Positions 1 to 9,053 of a stretch of 64,000 bases of DNA are shown here, piece by piece; within the stretch, counting starts at the first letter, position 1; each line of letters opens with the position of its first letter. Position numbers and translations under genes: made by a program. This DNA comes from Salinarchaeum sp. Harcht-Bsk1 (lineage in GTDB: Archaea; Halobacteriota; Halobacteria; Halobacteriales; Salinarchaeaceae). The notes beneath the pieces are model-generated. The model saw nothing but the letters and a program-made list of their open reading frames with translations, was not told the origin of the DNA and did no database searches. The stretch covers positions 1,217,014-1,281,013 of the forward strand of contig NC_021313.1 in the NCBI RefSeq assembly GCF_000403645.1, written 5' to 3'.

Positions 1-86
1 GTCCTGTTCCTGGAGCCGTTCGGGCCGAAATCCGTCACGTCGCCCTTTCGAGAGGTTCAAGTGTGCGCTCGCCCCAGCAACTCGGT

Positions 87-458
87 ATGGTCGAACACGG
101 ACGCTCTACCCGCAGCCGGACCGGCGGCCGACGCCGTCCCAAGCGCAAGCGGCGCAAGCACGAGATCGGAAACGAGCCGACCGAGACCGAGGTCGGCGAG
201 CAGAAACTGAAGGCCGTCGACGCCCGCGGCAACTCCGAGAAGGTCCGCGCGCTCGCGACCGACGTCGCGAGCGTCGCCGACGGCGACGAGACAGTCGCTG
301 CCACGATCGAGGACGTCGTCGAGAACGACGCCAACCCGAACTACGTGCGCCGGAACATCGTCACGAAGGGTGCGCTGATCGAGACCGACGCCGGCACCGC
401 CCGCGTCGTCTCCCGACCCGGCCAGGACGGGCAGGTCAACGCCGTCCTCGTCGAGTAA
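87..458 (+). CDS. rps8e: 30S ribosomal protein S8e
   Basis: Component of the archaeal small ribosomal subunit. The N-terminus has the family signature: a short lead with GRSTRSRTGGRRR and a basic KRKRRKHEIG segment that contacts rRNA. The central NPNYVRRNIVTKGALIETD block and the final RPGQDGQVNAVLVE are also typical of archaeal S8e. The 123-aa length matches the family. The reading frame opens earlier with a GTG at 63, but the ATG at 87 gives the usual haloarchaeal N-terminus and was chosen. It appears monocistronic here. The upstream 60 bases contain no identifiable gene. Confidence 0.95.
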   Translation: MVEHGRSTRSRTGGRRRPKRKRRKHEIGNEPTETEVGEQKLKAVDARGNSEKVRALATDVASVADGDETVAATIEDVVENDANPNYVRRNIVTKGALIETDAGTARVVSRPGQDGQVNAVLVE

Positions 459-656
459 CGCCGCCAGCAAGCCGGTCGGTTGCAATTCTCTCGCAGTACG
501 TCGCGATCGTGAGCCTCGGAGCTACGCGTGAGATCGACGACCAGACCCAGAGGTGCCTGGATCGCCGGTCGAGCCGTGCCGGTACCTAACTGATCATACG
601 AGATGGAACTCGTCCGGGACGATCCAACGGTACGGCGCAGCGAGCGAGAGTGAGCG

Positions 657-1112
657 TTACTCGGTCTCCAGTTCGAACTGCTCGTTCTCCGATGCCGCGT
701 TGAGCACGACGGAGGTGTTGGACTCCTTGATGTCTGGATCCGTGAGCAGCGTCTTGATCTGGGCGTTCATGTCGTCGGTGTCGGCGAACTTGCCGATCGC
801 GATGATGTCGTAGTTACCCGTGACCTCGTAGACGGAGACCATCTGCTTCTCGGCGTCGAGGCGGTCGGTGATCTCGGGGAGTGCGTCTCCCTCGACCTTG
901 AGCTGGAGGATCGCGGTGACGTCGAAGCCCATCTTCGAGTAGTCGATGATCGGCGTGTAGCCGCGCACGACACCGTCCTCCTCGAGGTCGCCGAGGTGGT
1001 TGGAGACCGTCGTGACCGACACGTCGAGTTCCTCCGCGAGACTCCGGAGACTCGCACGCCCGTCGCCGAGAAGTTCATTCACCAACTTGGCATCGAGATT
1101 TTCGTAGGTCAT
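657..1112 (-). CDS. lrp: Lrp/AsnC family transcriptional regulator, probable glnA regulator
   Basis: A 151-aa Lrp/AsnC protein. Residues about 1-55 form the winged helix-turn-helix (the [23 protein letters not shown] stretch, with recognition helix around TTVSNHL). The rest is the RAM/AsnC ligand-binding domain ([16 protein letters not shown], then the [13 protein letters not shown] strand). The ATG at 1112 was preferred over the upstream start at 1133 because it gives the standard MTYENLD N-terminus. It is divergent from glnA with about 125 bp between starts. In Halobacterium salinarum an Lrp homologue beside glnA controls glutamine synthetase expression, so the same role is inferred here. 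The ligand is unknown from sequence. Confidence 0.88.
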   Translation of the reverse strand: MTYENLDAKLVNELLGDGRASLRSLAEELDVSVTTVSNHLGDLEEDGVVRGYTPIIDYSKMGFDVTAILQLKVEGDALPEITDRLDAEKQMVSVYEVTGNYDIIAIGKFADTDDMNAQIKTLLTDPDIKESNTSVVLNAASENEQFELETE

Positions 1113-1236
1113 CAACCGGAACGACGAAAGCAACGTACAATAGCTTTACGAACATCCAGTTTAGTGGTCGTCAGGGAAGATATCGCGTATCAGCAGCCCT
1201 TTGGTACCGTGGGTCGTCGATCCGGGTGACTCATCG
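1113..1236. promoter_or_regulatory. Divergent lrp-glnA promoter region
   Basis: The 124-bp region between divergent lrp and glnA starts. On the plus strand AGCTTTACGAAC near 1142-1153 is a TATA-like element. An AT-rich stretch, GTACAATAGC, near 1135-1145 could serve lrp on the other strand. The segment TATCGCGTATCAGCAGCC near 1180-1197 resembles a segment about 250 bp upstream of the second glnA (near 2802-2821). It could be a shared regulator site or a leftover of the duplication. No operator is experimentally defined. Confidence 0.5.
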
Positions 1237-2589
1237 ATGACAACCGACACGCTCACTGCCGAGGAGGAAGCCGTCCTCGAGGAGATCGAGGAGGAGGGCA
1301 TCGACTTCCTTCGCCTGCAGTTCACCGACATCCTCGGAACGGTCAAGAACGTCTCCATCCCCGCCAGCCAGGCCGAGAAGGCCTTCGAAGAGGGCATCTA
1401 CTTCGACGGCTCCTCCATCGAGGGGTTCGTCCGCATCCAGGAATCGGACATGCGCCTCGATCCCGACCCCTCGACCTTCGCCATCCTCCCATGGCGAGAG
1501 TCCGAAGACGGCGCCGCCGGTCGCCTGATCTGTGACATCGTCGATACCTCCACCGGCGAGCCGTTCGTCGGCGACCCGCGGACGGTCCTCAAGAGCGCGC
1601 TCGACGACGCCGCCGAACTCGGCTACAGTCTGAACGTCGGTCCCGAACCCGAGTTCTTCGTCTTCGAGCAGGACGAGGACGGTCGCGCGACCACCACGAC
1701 CCACGACGCCGGCGGCTACTTCGACCTCGCACCCAAGGACCTCGCCTCGGACCTCCGCCGCGAGATGATCTACAACCTCGAGGAGATGGACTTCGACGTC
1801 GAAGCCTCCCATCACGAGGTTGCGGAGGGACAACACGAGATCGCCTTCAAGTACGACGACGGCCTCTCGACCGCGGACAACATCGCCACGTTCCGCGCGG
1901 TCGTCCGCGCCACGGCCCAGAAACACGGCGTCCACGCGACGTTCATGCCCAAGCCGATCGCGCACATCAACGGCTCCGGCATGCACTCGCACCTCTCCCT
2001 GTTCGAGGACGGCGAGAACGCCTTCCACGACGCCGACGACGAGTTCAACCTCTCCGAGACCGCGAAGCAGTTCGTCGCCGGTATTCTCGAGCACGCTCCC
2101 GCCATCACGGCGATCTGCAACCCGACGGTCAACTCCTACAAGCGCCTCGTCCCCGGCTACGAGGCACCGGTGTACGTCGCCTGGTCCGACGTCAACCGTT
2201 CGGCGCTCATCCGGAAGCCGGCCGCCCGGACGCCGGCCGCCAGCCGCATCGAACTGCGCTCGCCCGACCCGTCGTGTAACCCCTACCTCGCCCTCGCCGT
2301 CATGCTCCAGGCCGGCCTCGACGGCATCGAGCGCGACCTCGAAGCGCCCGACCCCGTCCGGGAGAACATCTACGAGTTCGACGAGGCCAAGCGCGAGGAC
2401 TACGGCATCGAGACCCTGCCCGCCAACCTCGGCCAGGCCGTCGACGCTCTCGAAGCCGACGACGTGATCACCGACGCCCTCGGCCCGCACGTCTCCGAGA
2501 AGTTCGTGCAGGCCAAGCGCGCGGAGTACGCCGAGTACGTCGCCGAGGTCACCGAGTGGGAGACCGACCGGTACCTCGAGACGTTCTAA
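1237..2589 (+). CDS. glnA: Glutamine synthetase type I (copy 1 of a tandem pair)
   Basis: Catalyses ATP-dependent amination of glutamate to glutamine, the main ammonium-assimilation step. The 450-aa protein has the beta-grasp N-domain ([36 protein letters not shown]) and the catalytic domain with [51 protein letters not shown] and [17 protein letters not shown], which carry the metal and substrate ligands. The ATG at 1237 was chosen over the in-frame TTG at 1201 because it matches the second copy. It lies divergent from lrp and 473 bp before a near-identical second gene. No GlnB/GlnK gene is next to it. Function is certain at family level. Confidence 0.96.
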   Translation: MTTDTLTAEEEAVLEEIEEEGIDFLRLQFTDILGTVKNVSIPASQAEKAFEEGIYFDGSSIEGFVRIQESDMRLDPDPSTFAILPWRESEDGAAGRLICDIVDTSTGEPFVGDPRTVLKSALDDAAELGYSLNVGPEPEFFVFEQDEDGRATTTTHDAGGYFDLAPKDLASDLRREMIYNLEEMDFDVEASHHEVAEGQHEIAFKYDDGLSTADNIATFRAVVRATAQKHGVHATFMPKPIAHINGSGMHSHLSLFEDGENAFHDADDEFNLSETAKQFVAGILEHAPAITAICNPTVNSYKRLVPGYEAPVYVAWSDVNRSALIRKPAARTPAASRIELRSPDPSCNPYLALAVMLQAGLDGIERDLEAPDPVRENIYEFDEAKREDYGIETLPANLGQAVDALEADDVITDALGPHVSEKFVQAKRAEYAEYVAEVTEWETDRYLETF

Positions 2590-2591
2590 CA

Positions 2592-2752
2592 AGGACCTTT
2601 TTTCGACCGGGGTTTCCTCACTCGCTCCCTGCGGTCGCTCGTTGCGGGAACCCCGGTCCAAGAAATCTCCGCCAAAAAAGGCCGCAGGCTCGGCAAGCCT
2701 CGCCTGCGGAGAACCGCTCGCTCCCTGCGGTCGCTCGCGGACGACTCAAACG
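2592..2752 (+). repeat. Palindrome-rich element downstream of glnA copy 1, terminator-like
   Basis: Starts with GGACCTTTTTTCG, a T-run right after the stop codon suited to archaeal termination. It continues with GGTTTCC ... GGGAACC arms enclosing a small GCGGTCGC-type palindrome, then ATCTCCGCCAAAAAA and a CCGCAGGC/GCCTGCGG hairpin. A similar arrangement follows the second glnA gene at 4418-4590, so the unit was either copied with the gene or is a dispersed repeat. No coding potential is supported. Confidence 0.6.
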
Positions 2753-3062
2753 ACGGGACAGCAGACAGGCACCGCAGTGGGGCCGAGCAGATCCCATCGT
2801 AGTATCTCGCGTATCGAGCAGCCATTCGGCAATAGTCGAACGACCACGAGAGTCCCGACGAGCGGCCGACCGACCGGCGCTCAGCACCCACCGAATGGAC
2901 GAACGGCCGCAATATCCCCGCCAGTTCGAGAGGCGTCGAAGAACTGAGCGCGCGTCGCCAGCCGTACGTGACGTTCGTCCACTGTTTCGTCGCAGTTCGG
3001 AAGAATTGCACACTCAGTCAGTAGCTTAATACCCTGACTCTATTGGTCACTCGTAGATCGCT
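2753..3062 (+). promoter_or_regulatory. Upstream region and promoter of glnA copy 2
   Basis: No gene is supported in this 310-bp stretch. CTTAATAC at 3026-3033 is a good TATA-box candidate about 33 bp before the ATG at 3063, which predicts a very short leader. A TATCTCGCGTATCGAGCAGCC segment near 2802-2821 resembles the glnA copy 1 promoter region. Confidence 0.5.
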
Positions 3063-4415
3063 ATGACAACCGGAAATCTCACCCCCGAAGAAGAAGCGGT
3101 TCTCGAGGAGATCGAGGAGGAGGGCATCGACTTCCTTCGCCTGCAGTTCACCGACATCCTCGGAACGGTCAAGAACGTCTCAATTCCCGCCAGCCAGGCC
3201 GAGAAGGCCTTCGAGGAGGGCATCTACTTCGACGGCTCCTCCATCGAGGGGTTCGTCCGCATCCAGGAATCGGACATGCGCCTCGAGCCCGACCCGGCGA
3301 CGTTCGCCGTTCTGCCGTGGCGGGACAGCGAGACCGGTGCCGCGGGCCGCCTGATCTGCGACGTCATCAACACCACGACCGGCGAGCCGTTCGTCGGCGA
3401 CCCGCGGACGGTCCTCAAGAGCGTCCTCGCAGAGGCCAAGGAGATGGGCTACTCGCTCAACGCGGGTCCCGAGCCCGAGTTCTTCGCCTTCGAGGAGGAC
3501 GAGGACGGCCGCGCGACGACGATCACGCACGACGCCGGTGGGTACTTCGACCTCGCCCCCAAGGACCTCGCCTCGGATCTCCGCCGCGAGATCATCTACA
3601 ACCTCGAGTCCATGGACTTCGAGGTCGAGGCCTCCCACCACGAGGTCGCCGAGGGCCAGCACGAGATCGACTTCAAGTACGACGACGGCCTGACCACCGC
3701 AGACAACATCGCGACCTTCCGCTCGGTCGTCCGCGCGACCGCCGCGCAGAACGACGTCCACGCGACGTTCATGCCCAAGCCGATCGCCCACATCAACGGC
3801 TCGGGGATGCACACGCACCTCTCCCTGTTCGAGGACGGCGAGAACGCCTTCCACGACGCCGACGACGAGTTCGACCTCTCCGACGAGGCCTACAGCTTCC
3901 TCGCGGGAATCCTCGAACACGCACCGGCGATCACCGCGATCTGCAACCCCACGGTCAACTCCTACAAGCGCCTCGTCCCCGGCTACGAGGCGCCGATCTA
4001 CGTCGCCTGGTCCGACGTCAACCGCTCGGCGCTGGTGCGCAAGCCCGCGGCGCGCGTCCCGGCAGCGAGCCGCATCGAACTGCGCTCGCCCGACCCGTCG
4101 TGTAACCCCTACCTCGCCCTCGCCGTCATGCTCCAGGCCGGCCTCGACGGCATCGAGCGCGACCTCGAAGCGCCCGACCCCGTCCGGGAGAACATCTACG
4201 AGTTCGACGAGGCCAAGCGCGAGGAGTACGGCATCGAGACCCTGCCCGCCAACCTCGGCCAGGCCGTCGAGGCTCTCGAGGAGGACGAGGTCGTCCAGAG
4301 CGCCCTCGGCCCGCACGTCTCCGAGAAGTTCATCGAGGCGAAGACGGCGGAGTACAACGAGTACATCGCCGAGGTCTCCGAGTGGGAGACCGACCGCTAC
4401 CTCGAGAAATTCTAA
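3063..4415 (+). CDS. glnA: Glutamine synthetase type I (copy 2 of a tandem pair)
   Basis: 450-aa paralogue of the upstream glutamine synthetase, the same length and colinear throughout. All catalytic motifs are intact: [51 protein letters not shown] and [14 protein letters not shown]. Differences from copy 1 are conservative and scattered. Two blocks, the first about 110 bp and about 200 bp around 4077-4275, are almost identical at the DNA level including third positions, which suggests recent gene conversion. It has its own TATA-box candidate (3026-3033) and its own downstream palindromic element, so it is probably transcribed independently. Whether both copies are active cannot be decided from sequence. 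Confidence 0.95.
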   Translation: MTTGNLTPEEEAVLEEIEEEGIDFLRLQFTDILGTVKNVSIPASQAEKAFEEGIYFDGSSIEGFVRIQESDMRLEPDPATFAVLPWRDSETGAAGRLICDVINTTTGEPFVGDPRTVLKSVLAEAKEMGYSLNAGPEPEFFAFEEDEDGRATTITHDAGGYFDLAPKDLASDLRREIIYNLESMDFEVEASHHEVAEGQHEIDFKYDDGLTTADNIATFRSVVRATAAQNDVHATFMPKPIAHINGSGMHTHLSLFEDGENAFHDADDEFDLSDEAYSFLAGILEHAPAITAICNPTVNSYKRLVPGYEAPIYVAWSDVNRSALVRKPAARVPAASRIELRSPDPSCNPYLALAVMLQAGLDGIERDLEAPDPVRENIYEFDEAKREEYGIETLPANLGQAVEALEEDEVVQSALGPHVSEKFIEAKTAEYNEYIAEVSEWETDRYLEKF

Positions 4416-4417
4416 AA

Positions 4418-4590
4418 GGACCTTTTTCCGCTCGGGTTTCCTCGTCCGATCTTCGATCGGCCTGCGGGAACCGCTCGCGCAAAAAATCTCCGCCAAAAAA
4501 AGACCGCGGCTCGCTCGCTTCGCTCACTCGCCGCGGGTCGGATCGCTTGCCGGCTGGAGCCGCTCGCTCCCTACGGTCGCTCGCGGACGT
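4418..4590 (+). repeat. Palindrome-rich element downstream of glnA copy 2, terminator-like
   Basis: Same architecture as the element after glnA copy 1: GGACCTTTTTCCG immediately after the stop, GGTTTCC and GGGAACC arms around a CCGATCTTCGATCGG hairpin, then AAAAAATCTCCGCCAAAAAA followed by a CCGCGGC...GCCGCGG hairpin and a GCTCGCTCCCTACGG tail. The conserved parts are the end motifs and the A-rich block. The hairpin sequences differ between the two copies. Confidence 0.6.
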
Positions 4591-4644
4591 TTTTGCACAC
4601 TAGTTGGGACTGCTAGCAGGCAAACAGAATCGCGCAGCGCCGCA

Positions 4645-5976
4645 TCAACTACGCCACTCCCCGATCCGATCGCGCAGCCGACCCGGCAGCCCCAGCAAAC
4701 TGAGTCCCGCACCGACGAGCACCATCAGCACGTACAGTCCCAGCGTCGACAGCCAGACGACGAACATAGCGAGGATAGCCCAGCCGCTGGAGAGGTAGTA
4801 GAACGCACCGATCGTCATCGCGGTGCCGTAGAGGAGCACGAGGTAGGGGCCCCAGCCGCGAGCGTGGCCGCGGCGGACGCGTCGGCGTACGTAGCGTTTG
4901 AGGTCGCCCTCGACCTCGTCGCGGTCGACGGTGCGGCCCTCGACGTCGTCGCGGAAGTCGTCGAGTTCGGCGCGGAGTTCGGCGACCTCCTCGCGCAGGC
5001 GAGCCTCCTCGGGCGTCCGCTCGCCGGGGTCGAACTCGGCGGCCTCCGGGCCCACCGCCTCCTGGGTGGCATCGTCCTCGCCGTCGGCGCCGCCCGACTC
5101 GGGGCTGGCCTCCTCGTCTGCCGGCGTGTCGTCCTTGGAAGCTGGCATCGTCCGCGTTAATCCTGGGCCAGGACTGCTACCCTGTTGTAGCTGCCGGTCC
5201 GATCCGAGCGTGACGTTCACCACGGCGCCCACGACGACGATCAACGCGCCGAAGTAGAGGAAGGTGACGAGCAAGAAGACGCCTCCGAGGACGCCGTAGA
5301 CCGTGACGCCGGTGGCGACGTCGACGTAGACCGAGAAGCCGGCTGCCAGGAGCATCCAGCCGAGCGCCGCGGTGACGGCGCCGGGCGCGGCCTCGCCGAC
5401 GTCGATTGGACGGTCCGGGAAGACGTAGTACATCGGGAGGAAGAGCACGGTCAGCGTGAGCACGCCGAGCAACACCGCCACCAGCGGGGCGAAGGGGCCG
5501 AGCGGGAGCAGGCCGACGCCGAACACGATGCCGGTCATGGCGATGAGGCCCACGAAGATCGCGACCGTGACGGTCAACCCGTCCCGGACGGTGCTCAGGA
5601 ACGTCGCCTCCTCCGCCGAGCCGTAGATCTCCGAGAAGGCGATGTCGAGTCCGCGGAAGACCCTGAGAGCGCTCCAGGAGACGGCGACGGTACCGAAGGC
5701 GGTCGCTCCGATGCGCCCCTGCTGGTTCAGGAGGGCGTTGAAGAGGAGCTCCTGCGTCTGGTCGGTCAGGACGGTGTCCGTTCGGTCGAGGGCCTCCTGG
5801 ACGAGTGCCTCGCCACCGATCGCCGTCGAGAGCACGACTACGAGCGCGAGTAGCGGCACGATGGACACGAACGCGTAGTAGGCAATGGCTGCAGCCAGAA
5901 ACGTCAACTGTGCGTTCCTCGCCGTCTCGAACACAGCAGCTGCTGTGGCCCAGCCGCGACGCGCGACGTCGTTCAC
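4645..5976 (-). CDS. YihY/UPF0761 (RNase BN-like) family membrane protein
   Basis: 443-aa integral membrane protein. The first 280 residues have about six hydrophobic helices and the family motifs LAAAIAYYAFVSIVPLLAL and WSALRVFRGLDIAFSEIYG. Residues about 285-375 are a charged, acidic linker with a short predicted coiled coil (REEVAELRAELDDFRDDVEG). The C-terminus adds two more membrane helices (GPYLVLLYGTAMTIGAFYY and the following segment), a haloarchaeal extension of the usual family length. The old name RNase BN is a misassignment for this family. Its real role, perhaps envelope or transport related, is not known. It lies convergent to glnA copy 2. Confidence 0.8.
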   Translation of the reverse strand: MNDVARRGWATAAAVFETARNAQLTFLAAAIAYYAFVSIVPLLALVVVLSTAIGGEALVQEALDRTDTVLTDQTQELLFNALLNQQGRIGATAFGTVAVSWSALRVFRGLDIAFSEIYGSAEEATFLSTVRDGLTVTVAIFVGLIAMTGIVFGVGLLPLGPFAPLVAVLLGVLTLTVLFLPMYYVFPDRPIDVGEAAPGAVTAALGWMLLAAGFSVYVDVATGVTVYGVLGGVFLLVTFLYFGALIVVVGAVVNVTLGSDRQLQQGSSPGPGLTRTMPASKDDTPADEEASPESGGADGEDDATQEAVGPEAAEFDPGERTPEEARLREEVAELRAELDDFRDDVEGRTVDRDEVEGDLKRYVRRRVRRGHARGWGPYLVLLYGTAMTIGAFYYLSSGWAILAMFVVWLSTLGLYVLMVLVGAGLSLLGLPGRLRDRIGEWRS

Positions 5977-6078
5977 GCAGAATCGTTCGTGCTACCGGAC
6001 TGTAAGAAAGAGGGAACAAACGCGACTGGCAATCTACAGTTCCACGGGGCGCTCGCCTCCAGGGCCCGTCGGTGGCTC

Positions 6079-6197
6079 GCGAGACGTCGATCGCCGCGAG
6101 ACGTTGATCGCGGCGAGACGTCGACCGTGGAGATACCTCGGTCGAGGCAAGACGATGATCGTGGCGAGACGTTGGTCGTGGCTAGACCTCGGTCGCG
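6079..6197. repeat. Seven tandem copies of a 17-bp repeat
   Basis: Seven contiguous imperfect units of exactly 17 bp, consensus GCGAGACGTYGATCGYG, starting at 6079, 6096, 6113, 6130, 6147, 6164 and 6181. The last unit overlaps the final codons and stop of trm1 (stop complement at 6182-6184). Because 17 is not a multiple of three, the array is not a coding repeat. Unit 4 is the most diverged. Confidence 0.9.
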
Positions 6198-7288
6198 TCG
6201 CGGATCTGTTCCACTGTCGCGTCGGTCTTGAAGGCAGTGCCCGCGTAGTGAGCCCTCGTCGCGTCGAATCCGGCGTCGCGCAACCGGTCCAGGAACTCGT
6301 CCATTCCGCTTGCCGGCCGTCCCCACGCCTTGCAGAGGCGGTGCTGATCGTAGTGGGTCGGCTGGTCGAGCTCCCCCTCGATCTCTTCGAGGAGGTCGCG
6401 GGCTCGATCCGCCGTGCCCATGTTGGGGGTGATGGCCGCACGGGTCGCCGCGACGAACTCGGGATCTCGGAGCGACCCGAGCCAGATTGGCCCCGCGACG
6501 AGGACGCGCTCGCTACCACAGGCCGGGCAGGTCTCTGGGACGGTCGCGTGGAAACCCCGCTCCGCGACGCGGTGGAGACAGTCCTCGCAGTGCGCGACGT
6601 GGCCGAGTTCGTCGACGCAGTCGTCGGCGGTTCCCGCACCGCCCTCGAGTTCGAGGTAACAGCGGACGTAGTGGCGCGTGGCGTGGGCGAGGATCGGTCT
6701 CGCTGCGCGGTCGTACCGCGCTGCCGTCCGGACGAGCGCCGAGACGAGCACCCGTAGCCCCATCTCGCGGTGGTACTCGGTGTTCTGTGGAACCGTGCTG
6801 TACCGACGGATGCCGGCCCGGAAGTGCGCGCCACACAGCGGCGCGGTGTCGGTCGCGGTCACGCAGACGAGGTCGCGGGCGTTCGAGAGGGCGGCGTCGG
6901 CGAACGGAATGGGCGAGCCGTAGGGATCGACGTCGACCACGTCGTGGACGGACTCGTGGAGGGCGACGTTGGCGTCCCGCTGGCGAACGTCCGCGTCGAG
7001 GCCGTTCCGTTCGAAATTGCGTTCACAGAGGTCGATGGCGTCCGGATCCAGATCGCAGGCGGTGACGTCCCAGCCGTCGGCGGCCGCGCGGACGCCGCGG
7101 ATCCCACTCGCCGCCATCGCGTCGCAGTAGGTCGACGCGCGGGACTCGCGCTCGCGGTAGGCACGGAGCACCGCGATCGTGCAGTCGCGGTTGAGTTCCT
7201 GATTCGGATTGTAGAAGACGTCGTCGCCCACTTCCTCCTCGGAGGTGCTCGGCACCTCGATCCGAACGCCGCCTTCGATGACCTCCAT
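6182..7288 (-). CDS. trm1: tRNA (guanine(26)-N(2))-dimethyltransferase
   Basis: 368-aa SAM-dependent enzyme that methylates G26 of tRNA to m2G or m2,2G. Visible motifs: [11 protein letters not shown] near the N-terminus, the SAM-binding [14 protein letters not shown], the acidic [13 protein letters not shown] strand, the catalytic-site VDVDPYGSP, and a C-terminal zinc site made of CEDC and CPACG. The ATG at 7288 gives the canonical [13 protein letters not shown] start; the open frame extends to 7462 but that part is low in conservation signals. It is divergent from a small membrane-protein gene. Its last codons lie inside a 17-bp tandem repeat array. Confidence 0.93.
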   Translation of the reverse strand: MEVIEGGVRIEVPSTSEEEVGDDVFYNPNQELNRDCTIAVLRAYRERESRASTYCDAMAASGIRGVRAAADGWDVTACDLDPDAIDLCERNFERNGLDADVRQRDANVALHESVHDVVDVDPYGSPIPFADAALSNARDLVCVTATDTAPLCGAHFRAGIRRYSTVPQNTEYHREMGLRVLVSALVRTAARYDRAARPILAHATRHYVRCYLELEGGAGTADDCVDELGHVAHCEDCLHRVAERGFHATVPETCPACGSERVLVAGPIWLGSLRDPEFVAATRAAITPNMGTADRARDLLEEIEGELDQPTHYDQHRLCKAWGRPASGMDEFLDRLRDAGFDATRAHYAGTAFKTDATVEQIRDATEV

Positions 7289-7397
7289 GCTCGCGGAAAA
7301 TCGGGCGGCACCGAAAAGCGTTGCCGGTCGGGGCAGCAGAGTCGACGGAGACGTCCGACGCGGAAGCGTTTTGGCCGACGGGCACTCGGTTCGAGCC

Positions 7398-7613
7398 GTG
7401 TCGTACCCACTCGTCGCGGGCACGGTCGCCCTGATCGTCGCGTTCGTCTGGGGATCGATCACCTACGTCTATCGCGACGCGCCGCGCCGCGGGATGGACG
7501 GTGATCAGTGGGCTGGCGTGCTCGCGCTCACGCTCGGACTCGGCGTCTTTCTCTACCTCTACAGGCGGCCCGCCCTCGACGACGTCGAGGAGCCGGCGGT
7601 AGACGCCAGCTAG
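7398..7613 (+). CDS. Small two-helix membrane protein, unknown function
   Basis: 71-aa protein starting at a GTG (7398). It has two hydrophobic segments, about residues 4-22 ([17 protein letters not shown]) and 38-54 ([18 protein letters not shown]), joined by a short charged loop with [13 protein letters not shown]. The upstream part of the open frame overlaps the trm1 start and lacks membrane character, so the GTG is the likely start. It ends about 50 bp before the amidotransferase gene. I recognise no family. Confidence 0.6.
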   Translation: MSYPLVAGTVALIVAFVWGSITYVYRDAPRRGMDGDQWAGVLALTLGLGVFLYLYRRPALDDVEEPAVDAS

Positions 7614-7663
7614 ACTCGTCTCGAACGAAACGCCCATTCCCGGCGATCGCCTTGCTCACGCCG

Positions 7664-8383
7664 ATGACGCGACCGCGCCTCGTCGTCCTGGACGCCTCCC
7701 ACGGGAACGAGGACACCCGCCGAAACTTCCGGCGCGAACTCGACGCCGATCTCGTGGAGTACGACGTCACGGCCGGCGACGTCCCCGCGTCGGGAGCCGA
7801 GTTCCCCGACGTCGACGGCGTCGTCGTCACCGGCTCCCGCGCGTCGGTCTACTGGGACGAGCCCTGGATCCCGGACGTCAAGGACTGGGCTGCGGAGGCC
7901 GCCGATCGCGGGCTGGCGATCCTCGGGGTCTGCTGGGGCCACCAGCTGCTCGCGGACGTCCTCGGTGGCGAAGTCGCCGCCATGGACGCCTACGAACTCG
8001 GGTACGTCACGATCGTACGGACGACGGACGACTCCCGCCTCCTCGACGGCATCGACGAGTCGTTCACGGCCTTCGCGACCCACTCCGACGAGGTCGTCTC
8101 CCTTCCGCATGGCGCCGAATTACTCGCCGAGAACGACCGATCGATCCACGCATTCCGCTCGGGCGACGTCTTCGGCGTCCAGTTCCACCCCGAGTACGAT
8201 CGCGGCACGGCACGCCGGGTCACGGAGGGCAAACGCGACGGGGAGGCCAGCGACGAACGCGTCGATCAGGCCCTCGCATCCATCGACTCCGATGCATACG
8301 CAGCCGCTTGCGAGACGAAACGGCTCTTCGAGAACTTCCTCGCGATCGTCGACGACCGTCGCGTTTCGACCCCGACTGCCTGA
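7664..8383 (+). CDS. Class I glutamine amidotransferase domain protein (GMP synthase GATase-like)
   Basis: 239-aa stand-alone type 1 glutamine amidotransferase. The nucleophile elbow is GVCWGHQLLADVLGG (catalytic Cys in GVCWG). The His and Glu of the triad are in QFHPEYD near residue 174. An N-terminal flavodoxin-like strand (RPRLVVLDASHGNED) and the GVVVTGSRASVYWDE loop fit the GuaA N-domain subfamily. Haloarchaea carry several such free-standing proteins whose acceptor is unknown. Start at ATG 7664, preferred over the frame-extension at 7508 that overlaps the previous gene. Confidence 0.85.
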   Translation: MTRPRLVVLDASHGNEDTRRNFRRELDADLVEYDVTAGDVPASGAEFPDVDGVVVTGSRASVYWDEPWIPDVKDWAAEAADRGLAILGVCWGHQLLADVLGGEVAAMDAYELGYVTIVRTTDDSRLLDGIDESFTAFATHSDEVVSLPHGAELLAENDRSIHAFRSGDVFGVQFHPEYDRGTARRVTEGKRDGEASDERVDQALASIDSDAYAAACETKRLFENFLAIVDDRRVSTPTA

Positions 8384-8491
8384 GGACCACGTGAGAGAAT
8401 ACCTGGCCGCGCTCGCAATCAGCGGCGTGGGCCGCCCGCACCAATCGTTCCCTGCCCGCAGCCATATCCCTGCGCGGCACCTGTATCGACC

Positions 8492-9025
8492 GTGCAGCGC
8501 CTCGAAGTGGCGACGGACGTGTACGTCGAACCCGAACGCGTCTACGACCTGCTCGTCTCCTTCACCGAGTACGCACAGTACTCCGAGTACCTCGACGAGG
8601 TCACCCGCCACGGCGACGGAAGCCCCGGAACCGAGTACGAACTCTCCTTCAGTTGGTGGCGTCTCGCTCACACGACCCGCTCGCGAGTGACCGACGTCGA
8701 CCCCCCAAACGTGATCAACTGGCGCCTCGTGTCCCGGATCGCGGCCCAGGGACGCTGGGAAATCGAAGAAGCGGCCGAACCGATCCACGGCACTGCCTCC
8801 ACCGGGGATCCAGTGACGCGCGTCCGGTTCGTCGTGGAGTACGACCCCGAGAGTGCGGACGGCGACGTGCTCGGCCTCCCCGCGTTGCTGTCGTTCGATG
8901 GCCTCGTCGACCGCGTGACCCCGCTCATCGAAGACGAAGCCACCCGCGTGGTCGAACGGGTCGTGGCGGACCTCGAAGGCGAACCTCGCGACGTGGAGCT
9001 CGAGGTTCGCCACTCGACGGACTGA
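8492..9025 (+). CDS. SRPBCC (START-like) family protein
   Basis: 177-aa soluble protein with the layout of the SRPBCC/polyketide-cyclase fold. It opens with a first strand and helix (EVATDVYVEPERVYDLLVSF), has central strands (TEYELSFSWWRLAHTTRSRVTDVDPP, INWRLVSRIAAQGRWEIE) and ends with the long helix DEATRVVERVVADLEGE. These proteins bind hydrophobic ligands in a deep cavity, and the ligand cannot be predicted. Start is a GTG at 8492. It sits 108 bp after the amidotransferase and convergent to the halocyanin gene. Confidence 0.72.
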   Translation: MQRLEVATDVYVEPERVYDLLVSFTEYAQYSEYLDEVTRHGDGSPGTEYELSFSWWRLAHTTRSRVTDVDPPNVINWRLVSRIAAQGRWEIEEAAEPIHGTASTGDPVTRVRFVVEYDPESADGDVLGLPALLSFDGLVDRVTPLIEDEATRVVERVVADLEGEPRDVELEVRHSTD

Positions 9026-9053
9026 CCCGAACGCAACACTCCGGAAGTGACGG

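Noticed and set aside
1231..2661. 476-aa open frame antisense to glnA copy 1 (and a similar one antisense to copy 2)
   Set aside because: High-GC coding sequence leaves long open frames on the opposite strand. The translation is low-complexity Val/Gly/Asp and Arg-rich with no domain signal, while the sense strand is a clear glutamine synthetase.
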